Shown: positions 53,841 to 63,885, numbered from the stretch's first letter. The stretch: DNA of 64,000 nucleotides from Clostridioides difficile CD160 (GCF_000449425.2 NZ_AVHW01000112.1:1-64000), one strand, 5' to 3'. The notes: a model not told the origin generated them from the letters alone. Made by a program: numbers and translations.

Positions 53841-54560
53841 CTATATAATAGGATTCTTAGCTGGTTTGCCAGCTTTTCTAGGGTATTTAACTGGTGTTTC
53901 TTTTATTTTTTTAAAAATTAATATATTATGATTTAAATCTATTTCTGGTAATTCCACATCTATTTTTTCAACAAATTCTAATCCCAAAATATCAATAGCT
54001 TTTTGTGATTCTTCTAGTTCTAGATTAGCATTTGGACCTTTTAAACAAATGAAGTATCCTCCAACTTTTACAAATGGTACACAAAATTCCATAAGAATTG
54101 GTAATCCAGCTACAGCTCTTGCTGTAGCAATATCATACTTTTCTCTATACTTTTCATCTTTACCAAAATCTTCAGCTCTTCCATGTATAAATTTAATATT
54201 AGCTAATTCTAATTCTCTACCAACCTCCTCTAAAAAGTTTATTCTTTTATTCAAAGAGTCTAGTAAGGTAAGTTCTAAATCATCTAAACATATTTTTAAT
54301 GGTATCCCAGGAAATCCAGCACCTGTACCAACATCTATTATAGACATACCATTTTTTATATATCCATTTTTTACAGCTGAAATAGAATCTAAAAAGTGCT
54401 TCACATATACCTCTTTTTCATCTTCTATCCCAGTAAGATTCATCTTTTGATTCCAATCAACTAATATCTCTCTATATTTTTTAAATTTTTCTAGCATACT
54501 ATCATTAGTAATTATATTAAAATCTTCAATCCCATTTTTCAGAAGCTCTATGTTATTCAC
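53841..54560 (-). CDS. rsmG: 16S rRNA m7G527 methyltransferase RsmG
   Basis: This AdoMet-dependent methyltransferase has about 239 residues: motif [17 protein letters not shown] near 70-85, then [15 protein letters not shown] and [21 protein letters not shown]. It methylates G527 of 16S rRNA. I choose GTG 54560, 7 bases after GAGG; the longer frame starts at a GTG inside the ribosome-binding site. It overlaps the mnmG end by 8 bases, giving translational coupling. Confidence 0.93.
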   Translation of the reverse strand: MNNIELLKNGIEDFNIITNDSMLEKFKKYREILVDWNQKMNLTGIEDEKEVYVKHFLDSISAVKNGYIKNGMSIIDVGTGAGFPGIPLKICLDDLELTLLDSLNKRINFLEEVGRELELANIKFIHGRAEDFGKDEKYREKYDIATARAVAGLPILMEFCVPFVKVGGYFICLKGPNANLELEESQKAIDILGLEFVEKIDVELPEIDLNHNILIFKKIKETPVKYPRKAGKPAKNPII

Positions 54561-56448
54561 CTTTGCCACCTCTAGTTCTTCTGACTTGTTCTAGGTATAT
54601 AAGTAAAACTGATATATCAGCTGGAGAAACTCCAGATATACGGGAAGCTTGTCCTATTGAAATAGGTTTTATATCATCTAACTTCTGTCTAGCCTCTAAT
54701 CTAAGTCCTTCTATAGATGAATAGTTTATTTTCTCATCTAACTTTTTATTCTCAAGTTTCTTAAATTGATCTATTTGTTTTAATTGTTTTTCTATATAAC
54801 CTTCATATTTAGTTATTATTACGCATTGCTCTTTAACTTCTCTTGAAACATCTTCACCAGCGCCTTTTCCTAATTCTTCAAGCAATTCATAAGTAACCTC
54901 TGGTCTTTTTAAAAACTCATACAACGAAATTCCAACTTTTATTGGTGTTGCTCCTTTTTCTTCTAACAGACTATTTACTTCTTTTGGCGTAACTCTTTCA
55001 TTTTTTAATCTTTCAAATTCTTTCTCTACAGCAGTCTTTTTATTTATGAATCGTTCATATCTATCTTTTTTAACTAATCCTATATCATAACCTTTTTGAG
55101 TTAATCTCATATCTGCATTATCTTGTCTCAAATACAACCTGTATTCTGCTCTTGATGTCATCATTCTATAAGGCTCATTAGTCCCTTTAGTAACAAGGTC
55201 ATCTAATAAAACACCTATATATGCTTCTGAGCGGTCTAATACAAATGGTTCTTTTCCTTCTATTTTTCTAACTGCATTTATACCAGCCATAAGCCCTTGA
55301 GCTGCTGCCTCTTCATATCCAGAAGTTCCATTAAATTGACCAGCACTAAATAAGTTCTCTACTCCCTTTATTTCCAAATTTATTTTTAGTTGTGTTGGGT
55401 CAACACAATCATATTCAATAGCATATGCAGGTCTCATTATCTTACAGTTTTCAAGCCCTTTTATTGTTTTGTACATATCTAATTGCACTTCAAAAGGTAA
55501 ACTAGTTGAAATTCCTTGGATATACATTTCTTTAGTATTTAACCCTTCTGGTTCTATAAATAGTTGATGTGATGTTTTATCGCTAAATCTTACTACCTTA
55601 TCTTCTATAGAAGGACAATATCTTGGTCCAGTACTTTCTATTACTCCACTATACATAGCAGACCTTTTTAAATTATCCAATATAACTTTCTGAGTTTCTT
55701 CAGTAGTTCTCGTTAAATAGCAAGGTTCTTGCTTTTTTTCTATATTTTCATTCATAAATGAGAATGGAGTTACTTTTTCATCACCTTCTTGTAAAGACAT
55801 TACAGAAAAGTCTATGCTATCTCTATGGACTCTAGCTGGAGTTCCTGTCTTAAACCTTCTCATTCTAAGACCCAATTCAACTAAGCTATCTGTAAGGTAT
55901 TTTGCATATCCTAATGCATTAGGTCCTTCATAAAATGCAACCTCACCCATATATATTTTTGAATTTAAATAAACTCCAGTAGCTAGTATTACAGCTTTAG
56001 ATTTAAATGAACATCCTAATTTAGTCCCAACTCCTATTACAACATTTCCTTCATGTAAAATTTCCACTACTTCATCCATAGCTATATCAAGATTTGGTTC
56101 ATCTTCCAATGTCTTTTTCATTTCTTCATGATATTTAAATTTATCTGCTTGAGCTCTTAAAGAGTGTACTGCTGGTCCTTTGGCAGTGTTTAACATTCTA
56201 CTTTGTATATATGTCTTATCTATATTTAATCCCATTTGGCCGCCCAAAGCATCTATTTCTTTAACCAATTGACCTTTACCAGTTCCACCAATGGATGGAT
56301 TACAAGGCATTAATGCTATAGAATCTAAAGACATTGTTATTATCAAAGTTTTATATCCCATTCTTGCAGTAGCCAAAGCAGCTTCACACCCAGCATGTCC
56401 TGCCCCAACTACTATAACATCATATTTTCCTGCTTCAAACTTTATCAT
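54553..56448 (-). CDS. mnmG: tRNA uridine-34 modification enzyme MnmG (GidA)
   Basis: This 631-residue FAD protein has dinucleotide-binding [16 protein letters not shown] near 11-26, [25 protein letters not shown] (redox Cys) and the helical C-terminal domain ending [13 protein letters not shown]. With MnmE it installs the carboxymethylaminomethyl group on the wobble uridine of several tRNAs. It is normal in length and lies between mnmE and rsmG. Confidence 0.97.
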   Translation of the reverse strand: MIKFEAGKYDVIVVGAGHAGCEAALATARMGYKTLIITMSLDSIALMPCNPSIGGTGKGQLVKEIDALGGQMGLNIDKTYIQSRMLNTAKGPAVHSLRAQADKFKYHEEMKKTLEDEPNLDIAMDEVVEILHEGNVVIGVGTKLGCSFKSKAVILATGVYLNSKIYMGEVAFYEGPNALGYAKYLTDSLVELGLRMRRFKTGTPARVHRDSIDFSVMSLQEGDEKVTPFSFMNENIEKKQEPCYLTRTTEETQKVILDNLKRSAMYSGVIESTGPRYCPSIEDKVVRFSDKTSHQLFIEPEGLNTKEMYIQGISTSLPFEVQLDMYKTIKGLENCKIMRPAYAIEYDCVDPTQLKINLEIKGVENLFSAGQFNGTSGYEEAAAQGLMAGINAVRKIEGKEPFVLDRSEAYIGVLLDDLVTKGTNEPYRMMTSRAEYRLYLRQDNADMRLTQKGYDIGLVKKDRYERFINKKTAVEKEFERLKNERVTPKEVNSLLEEKGATPIKVGISLYEFLKRPEVTYELLEELGKGAGEDVSREVKEQCVIITKYEGYIEKQLKQIDQFKKLENKKLDEKINYSSIEGLRLEARQKLDDIKPISIGQASRISGVSPADISVLLIYLEQVRRTRGGKGE

Positions 56449-56474
56449 TTATAATTCCTTTCTTTTTAAATTAA

Positions 56475-56490
56475 TGTTTCATGAGAAACA
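56475..56490. promoter_or_regulatory. parS-like site
   Basis: TGTTTCATGAGAAACA has the two perfect half-sites TGTTTC and GAAACA of the consensus TGTTTCACGTGAAACA and differs only in the centre (2 of 16 bases). It lies between mnmE and mnmG, about 4.5 kb from spo0J and close to oriC, where parS sites cluster. Confidence 0.65.
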
Positions 56491-56544
56491 CTATAATTTT
56501 TTTAAAACCTCTATAATAAAAAAAATCAAATTTGCTTTTAAACC

Positions 56545-57924
56545 TTACTTACCTATACAGAAATTATGGAATATATTATCTAATAAATCCTCTGTTACTG
56601 TATCTCCATTAATATAACCAAGATAATCCCATATATTTTTTAAATCTACCTCTACAAAGTCAAATGGCATGCTTTGTTCTAAAGCAATTAAAGCATCTGT
56701 GGCAGATTTATATGCTTTACTAAGTGCATCTTTATGTCTAGAATTTGTTACTACTAAACTTGAATTATTTTTAACGCTACCTTTATATACCATAGATTCT
56801 ATTTTATCCTGTAATTCTTCTATACCTTCTTGTTGTAAAGCTGATATTTTTATTATACTATTATTTTCTACATATTTAAGTATTTTTTCTTCTTCAATTT
56901 GCTGTTTTAAATCATTCTTATTTAATAGTACTATTGTTTGTTTATCTCTAAGGCTTTCCAATATCTCTATATCTTCTTCTGACAACTTTCTAGATGCATC
57001 TAAAACCATTATAATCAAATCTGCACTAGTAAATGATTCTCTAGATTTTTCAACACCTATTTTTTCAACTATATCATCAGTATCTCTTATACCTGCTGTA
57101 TCAACGATTTTTAAAGGTATCCCTTTTATATTTACAAACTCTTCTATAACATCTCTAGTAGTTCCTGGTATATCAGTAACTATAGCTCTGTTCTCTCCTA
57201 AAATGGAGTTAAGTAGTGAAGACTTACCTACATTTGGTTTACCAACTATTACTGTTTTTAAACCTTCTCTAAGTATTTTTCCACTTTCAGCTGTGTCATA
57301 TAATTTTTTAATTTCCTTTTTAAGCTCATCAGTTTTTTCTTTAAGAGTTTGATATGTTATATGCTCAATGTCTTCTTCAGGATAATCTATAGCAACTTCC
57401 ACATGAGCTAATATCTCTGTAACTTTATCTCTTAATTCTCTTATCCTTTTTGATAAAGAACCCTCTAATTGGTTTTGAGCAACTTCATGAGCTATATCAG
57501 TTTTGGCTTTTATAACATCAATTACTGCCTCTGCCTGTGATAAATCTATTCTCCCATTTAAAAATGCTCTTTTAGTAAACTCTCCAGCTTCTGATAATCT
57601 AACATCTTTTGATAATATTAATTCTAAGATTTTCTTTACTGAAATAAATCCACCATGACAATTGATTTCTATTACATCTTCTCCTGTGTATGAATTTGGA
57701 CCTTTCATATATGCCAATAAAACTTCATCAATTACATTTCCATCGTCTACTATATTTCCATATATTAATGTTCTCTTATTATATTCTTTAATACTCTTCC
57801 TTGACATAGACTTAAAAATTTCTTCTGCAATCTTTAAAGATTTTTCTCCACTTATTCTAATTATTCCTATACCACCTTCTCCAGGTGCTGTAGCTATTGC
57901 TGCAATTGTATCATCTATAAACAA
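56545..57924 (-). CDS. mnmE: tRNA modification GTPase MnmE (TrmE)
   Basis: This protein has about 459 residues: an N-terminal folate-binding domain (DTIAAIATAPGEGGIGIIRISG), a helical domain, and an embedded G domain with GKPNVGKSSLLN, DTAGIRDT and LNKNDL. The C-terminal FCIGK carries the conserved Cys. It is the partner of MnmG. I start at TTG 57924 because GAGGTGAT lies 5 bases upstream; an earlier GTG is within that site. Confidence 0.95.
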   Translation of the reverse strand: MFIDDTIAAIATAPGEGGIGIIRISGEKSLKIAEEIFKSMSRKSIKEYNKRTLIYGNIVDDGNVIDEVLLAYMKGPNSYTGEDVIEINCHGGFISVKKILELILSKDVRLSEAGEFTKRAFLNGRIDLSQAEAVIDVIKAKTDIAHEVAQNQLEGSLSKRIRELRDKVTEILAHVEVAIDYPEEDIEHITYQTLKEKTDELKKEIKKLYDTAESGKILREGLKTVIVGKPNVGKSSLLNSILGENRAIVTDIPGTTRDVIEEFVNIKGIPLKIVDTAGIRDTDDIVEKIGVEKSRESFTSADLIIMVLDASRKLSEEDIEILESLRDKQTIVLLNKNDLKQQIEEEKILKYVENNSIIKISALQQEGIEELQDKIESMVYKGSVKNNSSLVVTNSRHKDALSKAYKSATDALIALEQSMPFDFVEVDLKNIWDYLGYINGDTVTEDLLDNIFHNFCIGK

Positions 57925-57999
57925 ATTTATCACCTCTTAATTTATAATTTTTTACATATAGATTTACTTTTGACTAATCACAATAATATAATAATATTA

Positions 58000-58032
58000 A
58001 AAAATAAAACCCCCTAATGTTTAGGAGGTTGA
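58000..58032 (-). terminator. Terminator of jag/khpB
   Basis: AACCCCCTAA/TTAGGAGGTT (58008-58030, one mismatch allowing a G-U pair) is followed on the minus strand by a T-rich TTTTATTTTTT tail. Confidence 0.8.
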
Positions 58033-58034
58033 TT

Positions 58035-58664
58035 TTATCTTTTACACTCAATTACTAATCTTCTATATGGATCGGTTCCTTCACTATATGTAATTACATA
58101 TTTGTCGTTTTGAAGAGCTGAATGTATTATTCTTCTCTCATACGGATTCATATAATCTAATTTTTTAGTTTTTCTTGTTTTCGCTACTTCTCTAGCAACT
58201 TTATTAGCATATCTTATTAAAGATTCTTCTCTTTTTGATCTATAGTTTTCTATATCTACAAGCACTCTTGTATGAGAATCTTTATTTATTTTATTAAGAG
58301 CTAATCCAGTTAAAAATTGAATAGAATCTAAAGTTTCCCCTCTTCTACCAATTAAACTTGCAGCTTCTTTGCCTTCAATATCAACCATGATTAAATTATC
58401 TTTTTGAGATACATTGACTTTGGCATCAACATTTGCATTTTTCAACATTACCTCTATAAAATTTTTAGCTACATCTAGTTCCTTCTCGATAACAAAAATT
58501 TCATAAGTCCCATCTTTAGCACCTATGAGACCTAAAAACCCCTTGCTCGGATTTTCAAGTATTTCAACTTCTATATCCTCTGCTTTTAAATTTAATTCTG
58601 CTATAGCCTTACTTATAGCTTCTTCCCTACTTTTACTTTTTATTAATTTTAGGCTTTTTCTCAT
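58035..58664 (-). CDS. khpB: RNA-binding protein Jag/KhpB
   Basis: This 209-residue protein has an N-terminal Jag domain (1-52: KSREEAISKAIAELNLKAEDI), a KH domain (about 80-140, with SLIGRRGETLDSIQFL as the GxxG loop) and a C-terminal R3H domain (about 150-208, RRIIHSALQNDKYVITYSEG). It binds RNA and affects cell elongation in relatives. The ATG follows AGGAGG inside the yidC end, so the genes overlap by 32 bases. Confidence 0.93.
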   Translation of the reverse strand: MRKSLKLIKSKSREEAISKAIAELNLKAEDIEVEILENPSKGFLGLIGAKDGTYEIFVIEKELDVAKNFIEVMLKNANVDAKVNVSQKDNLIMVDIEGKEAASLIGRRGETLDSIQFLTGLALNKINKDSHTRVLVDIENYRSKREESLIRYANKVAREVAKTRKTKKLDYMNPYERRIIHSALQNDKYVITYSEGTDPYRRLVIECKR

Positions 58665-59340
58665 TAACTTTTTCCTCCTTAGAGTTAGCAGCCAGCTTAG
58701 CTTTTAAAGGATTCATTATTAAGTAGTATTGAGCTATTGAGAATAAGTTACTTACTGTCCAGTACAATGTAAGTCCTGCTGGGAATATAAATCCCCAATA
58801 GAAAGACATACCTGCCATTACATATGTCATTACTTTCATAGAGCCTTGTAATTGATCTTTTGGAGTCATTACTTTTTGCATTACATATGCACTTGCTCCT
58901 GAAAATACTGCTAGTACATAATCTGGTGCTGTTAAGCTTTTTATCCATAAAAAACCATTATCAGCTGCTAAAAATGCAGCTTGATTTGCAAAAACGCCAT
59001 GAGCAACTGGCTCTCTCAAAACGCTAAATAATCCTATTAATATAGGAAACTGTATTAATAAAGGTAAACAACCAGATAGTGGATTAATTTTAGCTTCTCC
59101 ATATAACTTAACAATTTCTTCATTTTGTTTTTCTGGCTTATTTTTATATTTTTCTTGTATCTCTTTTATACGAGGTTGTATATCTTGCATTGCCTTTGTT
59201 GACTTAGTCTGCTTAACTGTTAATGGTAATAAAATAATCTTTACAAGGATAGTAAAAAGTATTATAGAAATACCATAATGATTAACAAATTCAAATATTA
59301 CCTTAAGAATCATTCCTAAGAAATTTCCTATTATATTCAA
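58633..59340 (-). CDS. yidC: Membrane protein insertase YidC (SpoIIIJ/OxaA)
   Basis: This 235-residue protein has five expected membrane segments: KQTKSTKAMQDIQPRIKEIQEKYKN forms the cytosolic helical hairpin, and SGCLPLLIQFPILIGLF and YWGFIFPAGLTLYWTVSNLFS are the conserved later helices. It inserts proteins into the membrane. Unlike many Firmicute homologues it lacks an N-terminal lipoprotein signal. The start is TTG after AGGAGG. Confidence 0.95.
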   Translation of the reverse strand: MNIIGNFLGMILKVIFEFVNHYGISIILFTILVKIILLPLTVKQTKSTKAMQDIQPRIKEIQEKYKNKPEKQNEEIVKLYGEAKINPLSGCLPLLIQFPILIGLFSVLREPVAHGVFANQAAFLAADNGFLWIKSLTAPDYVLAVFSGASAYVMQKVMTPKDQLQGSMKVMTYVMAGMSFYWGFIFPAGLTLYWTVSNLFSIAQYYLIMNPLKAKLAANSKEEKVNEKKPKINKK

Positions 59341-59371
59341 TTTTTTTATACCTCCTAATAGTTACTCTCTT

Positions 59372-59623
59372 TTATTTTAGAGGATCGTAACCTCCTGGAT
59401 GAAAAGGATGACATTTTAAAACTCTTCTTACGGTTAAATACATACCTTTTACAAATCCATATTTCTTAAATGCCTCTATTGAATATTGTGAGCAAGTTGG
59501 ATAAAATCTACAGGTAGGTCCCTTTAAGGGAGATATATATTTTTGATAAAATCTCACTAAATAAATACATAAATTCGATAAATGCTTACTTATTTCCTTT
59601 AATATATAAATTATTTTATTCAA
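59372..59623 (-). CDS. yidD: Membrane protein insertion efficiency factor YidD
   Basis: This 83-residue protein has the YidD core: [23 protein letters not shown] (conserved Cys pair), then [16 protein letters not shown]. It sits in the usual rnpA-yidD-yidC order. The start is TTG 59623 after GGAGG. Confidence 0.95.
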   Translation of the reverse strand: MNKIIYILKEISKHLSNLCIYLVRFYQKYISPLKGPTCRFYPTCSQYSIEAFKKYGFVKGMYLTVRRVLKCHPFHPGGYDPLK

Positions 59624-59655
59624 AGTTATGAACCTCCATACTTATAGCATACAAT

Positions 59656-60000
59656 TTAAATAGAAATATCCGTTCTTTTAACTAAATTTTTTATAGACTT
59701 GTCTATGTCTTTAAAAGTAGCATCTTTACTAGATACTCTTGCTATAAATACTATATCATATCCAGGCTTAATTTTTTCATCAATATTTAATCTGTAGACT
59801 TCTTTTATTAGTCTTCTTACTCTATTTCTAGTGATGGCTTTTCCTACTTTCTTAGAAACAGAAATGCCTATCCTACTATAATCTGATTTATTTTTAAGTA
59901 TATATATTACTAAATATTTGTTTGCAAAAGATTTGCCGTGTTTATATACTTTTCTAAAATCAGAGTCCTTTTTTAACCCTTTAGTCCTATTAAAGTCCAT
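59656..60000 (-). CDS. rnpA: Ribonuclease P protein component
   Basis: This 114-residue basic protein has the RnpA signature: KKDSDFRKVYKHGKSFANKYLVIY, then KKVGKAITRNRVRRLIKEVYR. It binds the RNase P RNA for tRNA 5' maturation. GGAGG precedes the ATG. It lies downstream of rpmH and its hairpin. Confidence 0.96.
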   Translation of the reverse strand: MDFNRTKGLKKDSDFRKVYKHGKSFANKYLVIYILKNKSDYSRIGISVSKKVGKAITRNRVRRLIKEVYRLNIDEKIKPGYDIVFIARVSSKDATFKDIDKSIKNLVKRTDISI

Positions 60001-60044
60001 AGTTAACCTCCATAAACACAGCTATGAATTGTAATTATTTACAC

Positions 60045-60074
60045 AAAAAGGCCACCTTTGCAGCGGCCCTTTTG
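60045..60074 (-). terminator. Hairpin between rpmH and rnpA
   Basis: The AAAAGG-GCC/GGCC-TTTT stem (about 60047-60072) ends in TTTTT on the minus strand. It is a likely partial terminator that lowers rnpA relative to rpmH. Confidence 0.65.
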
Positions 60075-60077
60075 TAA

Positions 60078-60215
60078 TTAATGAGTTAATCTATTTCTTC
60101 CTTTAGCTCTTCTTCTCTTTAACACGTTTCTTCCGTTAGACGTCTTCATTCTTTTTCTGAAACCATGTTCTTTACTTCTTTGTCTCTTTTTTGGTTGATA
60201 AGTTCTTTTACTCAT
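60078..60215 (-). CDS. rpmH: Ribosomal protein bL34
   Basis: This 45-residue, very basic protein reads [20 protein letters not shown], then [19 protein letters not shown] and ends LTH, the bL34 signature. The start ATG is 60213-60215, with GGCGGTG upstream, and the stop TAA is 60078-60080. It is the first gene left of oriC. Confidence 0.97.
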   Translation of the reverse strand: MSKRTYQPKKRQRSKEHGFRKRMKTSNGRNVLKRRRAKGRNRLTH

Positions 60216-60873
60216 TATTTTGCACCGCCTTTCAGATTTCATTTTCCGTTTATAAAAATAATAACTTTACCCTCAAAGTAAACATAACACATATAATTAT
60301 AAATACTTTTATCACTGTTGTCAACGAGTTTTTGGGACGCTTCTATCACAAAATCTACCATATATATATTATGTATTTTTTTTATTGAAAATACTAGTAA
60401 AAATCTATTTAATTTTATTCTAAATTATTTTTTTCAATTATATGCACAAATAAAGCAATTTTAACATGTTTATATTTTTATCAACAATTAGTTAATATTG
60501 TGGATAAATTAGTTACAAATCATTGAAGTTTGACATATATTTTGATATTATAAATATACTTGTTGATAATGTGCATAAATGTTATCAACTTATTAAAAAT
60601 TATTCACAGCTTGTGGATACTTTTGTGTATAACTTTTAAGATTACTGACAATACTCTAGTTATAATCACCATTTATTGTATGTTTATGTTATTTATAACT
60701 TTATCTACATATTGTTTATATCTTTTCATATTTTTTTAATAATTTATACTATTATTAATTTATCAACACCATTATCCATAAATTTAGTTATTCTGTAAAA
60801 TTTATATATATTTTTGCTTTTCTGTTAATAACTTTGTGGAAAATATTAATTATTCTGTTCGGAGGTTTATATT
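60216..60873. other. oriC: rpmH-dnaA intergenic region with origin segment 1 (oriC1)
   Basis: No gene lies in these 658 bases. From 60478 to 60780 there are many DnaA-box-like 9-mers. TTATCAACA occurs at 60478-60486 and 60760-60768, TGTGGATAA at 60499-60507, and TGTTGATAA at 60561-60569. Single-mismatch forms start at 60570, 60582, 60600, 60612, 60624, 60701 and 60772. The setting is very AT-rich. The left end holds the rpmH promoter. This is the upstream half of a bipartite Firmicute origin. Confidence 0.9.
60296..60324 (-). promoter_or_regulatory. Promoter of rpmH
   Basis: On the minus strand consensus TTGACA (60319-60324) and TATAAT (60296-60301) are separated by exactly 17 bases, 81 bases upstream of the rpmH start codon. 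Confidence 0.85.
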
Positions 60874-62193
60874 ATGGATATAGTTTCTTTATGGGACAAA
60901 ACCCTACAATTAATAAAAGGTGACTTAACTTCAGTAAGTTTTAATACCTTTTTTAAAAACATCGTACCATTAAAAATACATCTTAATGACTTAATACTCT
61001 TGGCTCCTAGTGATTTTAATAAAGATATCTTAGAAAATAGATATTTGCATTTAATTGAAGATGCCATCAGTCAGCTGTCACTAAAAAAATATAATATTAA
61101 ATTTGTATTGAGCGAAAAAGAGGTTGCTGACCTAAATTCTGATAGTACAGATTTAAATTATAGAGTACTTTACCCTAACCTAAATCCAAAATACACATTT
61201 GATACGTTCGTTATTGGTAATAGCAATAGATTTGCTCACGCTGCATGTGTTGCAGTTGCTGAATCTCCAGCTAAAGCTTACAACCCGCTTTTTTTGTATG
61301 GAGGAGTTGGACTAGGTAAAACTCACTTGATGCATGCTATAGGACATCACATTGTTAGTCAAAAAAAAGACTCAAAAGTTGTTTATGTTTCTTCAGAAAA
61401 ATTTACTAATGAACTTATAAACTCTATAAAAGATGATAAAAACGAAGAATTTAGAAATAAGTATAGAAATGTAGATGTATTATTAATTGATGATATTCAA
61501 TTTATAGCAGGAAAAGAAAGAACTCAAGAGGAGTTCTTCCATACGTTTAACACTCTTCATGAGGCAAATAAACAAATAATTATATCTAGTGATAGACCAC
61601 CAAAAGACATACCTACACTAGAAGATAGACTAAGATCGAGATTTGAAATGGGACTTATAACTGATATTCAAGCACCAGACTTTGAAACAAGAATTGCTAT
61701 ACTTAGAAAAAAAGCTCAACTAGAACGCATCGAAGTACCAAATGAAGTTATGTCATATATAGCAAAAAATATCAAGTCAAATATAAGAGAACTAGAAGGT
61801 GCCTTAACTAGAGTAGTTGCTTATTCTTCTCTTAGTAATAGAGTGATATCTTTTGATCTTGCTACAGAAGCTTTGAAAGATATTATAACAACGTCTAAAA
61901 ATGAAGAAATAAATGTTCTTAGAATAAAAGAAAAAGTATCTTCTGTATTTAATATAAAAATGGAAGACTTCAATTCTAAAAAAAGGACACGCTCAATAGC
62001 TTATCCTAGACAAATAGCTATGTATTTAACGCGCGAACTTACTGATTTATCCCTTCCTAAAATAGGAGAAGAGTTTGGGGGTAGAGACCATACAACAGTA
62101 ATTCATGCTCATGATAAGGTATCTAAAGATATAGCAGAAAGCGAAGAAATTAAGACTAAAATAGACAAAATCATATCAGATTTAAAGGGATAA
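60874..62193 (+). CDS. dnaA: Chromosomal replication initiator DnaA
   Basis: This 439-residue protein has domain I (about 1-80), a short linker, an AAA+ domain with [13 protein letters not shown] near 143-155 and LLIDDIQF, and domain IV with the DnaA-box-binding [11 protein letters not shown] near 405-415. It opens oriC and starts replication. GGAGG precedes ATG 60874. It is divergent from rpmH and followed by the second origin segment. Confidence 0.98.
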   Translation: MDIVSLWDKTLQLIKGDLTSVSFNTFFKNIVPLKIHLNDLILLAPSDFNKDILENRYLHLIEDAISQLSLKKYNIKFVLSEKEVADLNSDSTDLNYRVLYPNLNPKYTFDTFVIGNSNRFAHAACVAVAESPAKAYNPLFLYGGVGLGKTHLMHAIGHHIVSQKKDSKVVYVSSEKFTNELINSIKDDKNEEFRNKYRNVDVLLIDDIQFIAGKERTQEEFFHTFNTLHEANKQIIISSDRPPKDIPTLEDRLRSRFEMGLITDIQAPDFETRIAILRKKAQLERIEVPNEVMSYIAKNIKSNIRELEGALTRVVAYSSLSNRVISFDLATEALKDIITTSKNEEINVLRIKEKVSSVFNIKMEDFNSKKRTRSIAYPRQIAMYLTRELTDLSLPKIGEEFGGRDHTTVIHAHDKVSKDIAESEEIKTKIDKIISDLKG

Positions 62194-62194
62194 T

Positions 62195-62434
62195 TTATAC
62201 ACAATTGTCTGTTTATATCTATTGGATAACTTGTTTATATCTTTTTTGAATAAAAATTATTAACAAATAATTAAGTCTCTAATAACAAAGATATTAACAT
62301 CTTATACACATGTTGATATCTTTGTATTTATAACGTTATACGTACTTATTAACATTATCAACAACACCTACTACTATTACTACTATGATTTTAACTTATT
62401 TTTTTATATAAAAGGCCAAAGGAGGTTATCCACA
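62195..62434 (+). other. oriC: dnaA-dnaN intergenic region: origin segment 2 (oriC2) with DnaA-trios and unwinding region
   Basis: DnaA-box-like 9-mers lie at 62195-62203 and 62302-62310 (TTATACACA), 62311-62319 (TGTTGATAT), 62355-62363 (TTATCAACA) and 62426-62434 (TTATCCACA). Four bases after the 62355 box come six trios, CTA CTA CTA TTA CTA CTA (62368-62385), which read 3'-GAT-5' on the other strand as DnaA-trios do. An AT-only stretch (about 62389-62411) follows. This box, trio, AT-rich order marks the strand-opening site. Confidence 0.85.
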
Positions 62435-63541
62435 TTGAAAATAATTTGTAATCAAAAAATCCTAGCAAATAGAATTGGGATTGCTCAAAAAGCTATTAAT
62501 GGAAAAACAACTATAGAACTATTAAAAGGTATACTTATATCTACAGAAGAAGGTCAATTAAAACTTACAGGGTATGATGCTGAGATAGGAATAGAAACTT
62601 ATGTACAAGCAGAGATTATAGAAAAAGGTGATGTTGTTGTAGATGCAAGATTATTTGGAGATATAATTAGAAAATTACCAGATTCTTTTGTTGAAATAGA
62701 AACAGATTCAGAAAATAATATTTACATAAATTGTGTAAATTCTAGATTCAAAATTAAAGGATATGCAGCTAAAGAATTTCCTAAACTACCAGAATTAAAC
62801 GAAGAAGATTTATATAGCATACCTCAAGAAATTCTAAAAAATATGATTAAACAAACCGTATTTGCTATTTCCCAGGACCAAACAAAACCTATTTTGATGG
62901 GAGAACTTTTAGAAATTGTGGATAGAAATTTAAATTTAGTGGCTATTGATGGATATAGATTGGCTGTAAAAAGTTGTTCAGTGGATAGTTTAACTGAAAA
63001 TATAAAAGTCATAATTCCTGGAAAGACGCTTATAGATGTAAATAGCTTACTTTCTGGAGAAGATAATGTTAAAGTTGGATTTAATGAAAAAAATGCTATT
63101 TTTATAATCAATGATACAAAGATTATTACAAGGTTACTTGAAGGAGATTTTATTGATTATAAAAAATTATTACCAAGAGAACATAATAGCAGAGTTAAAT
63201 TAAACACTAAAGAACTTTTAAATAGTATAGAAAGAGCATCTTTATTGTCTCAATCAGAAAAAAATAATCTTATAAAATTATCTATAAGAGATAAAGTAAT
63301 GGCAATTACTTCTAATACAGAAAAAGGAAATGTATATGAAGAAGTTGAAATAGATTTAGATGGAGATTATCTAGATATAGCTTTCAATTCTAGATACTTT
63401 ATTGAAGGTTTGAAAAATATAGATAATGAGGAAATATTTATAGAATTTACTACAAATGTAAATCCTTGTATAATTAAACCAATAGATGATGTTAATTATA
63501 TTTATTTACTACTTCCAGTAAGAATATCATCAAATATATAG
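62435..63541 (+). CDS. dnaN: DNA polymerase III sliding clamp (beta subunit)
   Basis: This 368-residue three-domain clamp begins MKIICNQKILANRIGIAQKAI. YAAKEFPKLPEL and LVAIDGYRLAV mark the domain junctions, and it ends with the LLPVRISS-type C-terminus. It encircles DNA and tethers the polymerase. The start is TTG 62435; GGAGG is separated from it by a perfect DnaA box, TTATCCACA. Confidence 0.97.
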   Translation: MKIICNQKILANRIGIAQKAINGKTTIELLKGILISTEEGQLKLTGYDAEIGIETYVQAEIIEKGDVVVDARLFGDIIRKLPDSFVEIETDSENNIYINCVNSRFKIKGYAAKEFPKLPELNEEDLYSIPQEILKNMIKQTVFAISQDQTKPILMGELLEIVDRNLNLVAIDGYRLAVKSCSVDSLTENIKVIIPGKTLIDVNSLLSGEDNVKVGFNEKNAIFIINDTKIITRLLEGDFIDYKKLLPREHNSRVKLNTKELLNSIERASLLSQSEKNNLIKLSIRDKVMAITSNTEKGNVYEEVEIDLDGDYLDIAFNSRYFIEGLKNIDNEEIFIEFTTNVNPCIIKPIDDVNYIYLLLPVRISSNI

Positions 63542-63549
63542 CAGACATG

Positions 63550-63602
63550 AAGGAGTTGTCTTTTGTAGAAAAATTTTTCTAATATTAGACAACTCCTTTT
63601 AT
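63550..63602 (+). terminator. Terminator of dnaN
   Basis: An 11-bp stem (63550-63560 with 63588-63598) ends in TTTT. The loop contains a smaller AGAAA/TTTCT-type hairpin. Confidence 0.75.
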
Positions 63603-63678
63603 AAGTACATTTATGGTATAATATACTTTTAGTGTATCAATAGGAATTTGCCTAAAATAGTGACAAGGAGGAACTATT

Positions 63679-63885
63679 ATGACTGAAATAACTATAGAAT
63701 CAGAATATATAAAGTTGGACCAATTTCTTAAATTAGCAGACATTGCATCAACTGGAGGTCATGCAAAATTTTTAATTCAAGAAGGTTTAGTGACAGTAAA
63801 TGATGAAATAGAACTAAGAAGAGGAAAAAAGATAAAATCAGGAGATATAGTTGAAATAGAAGGAACTAAAATAAAAGTATTGTAA
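63679..63885 (+). CDS. yaaA: S4-domain RNA-binding protein YaaA (RlbA)
   Basis: This 68-residue S4-like domain protein reads IKLDQFLKLADIASTGGHAKFL, then GLVTVNDEIELRRGKKIKSGD. It occupies the usual place between dnaN and recF. AAGGAGG precedes the ATG. It probably binds RNA or the ribosome; its exact role is unclear. Confidence 0.92.
   Translation: MTEITIESEYIKLDQFLKLADIASTGGHAKFLIQEGLVTVNDEIELRRGKKIKSGDIVEIEGTKIKVL

Noticed and set aside
54049..54450. 133-codon plus-strand frame inside rsmG
   Set aside because: It is antisense to rsmG with no initiation signal and no recognisable protein features.
56669..57352. 227-codon plus-strand frame inside mnmE
   Set aside because: It lies wholly antisense to mnmE, is rich in Ser/Leu/Phe as expected of an antisense shadow, and has no start signal.
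60530..60560. TTGACA with TATACT as a dnaA promoter
   Set aside because: The spacing is 19 bases and the hexamers overlap DnaA boxes; too weak to call without transcript data.
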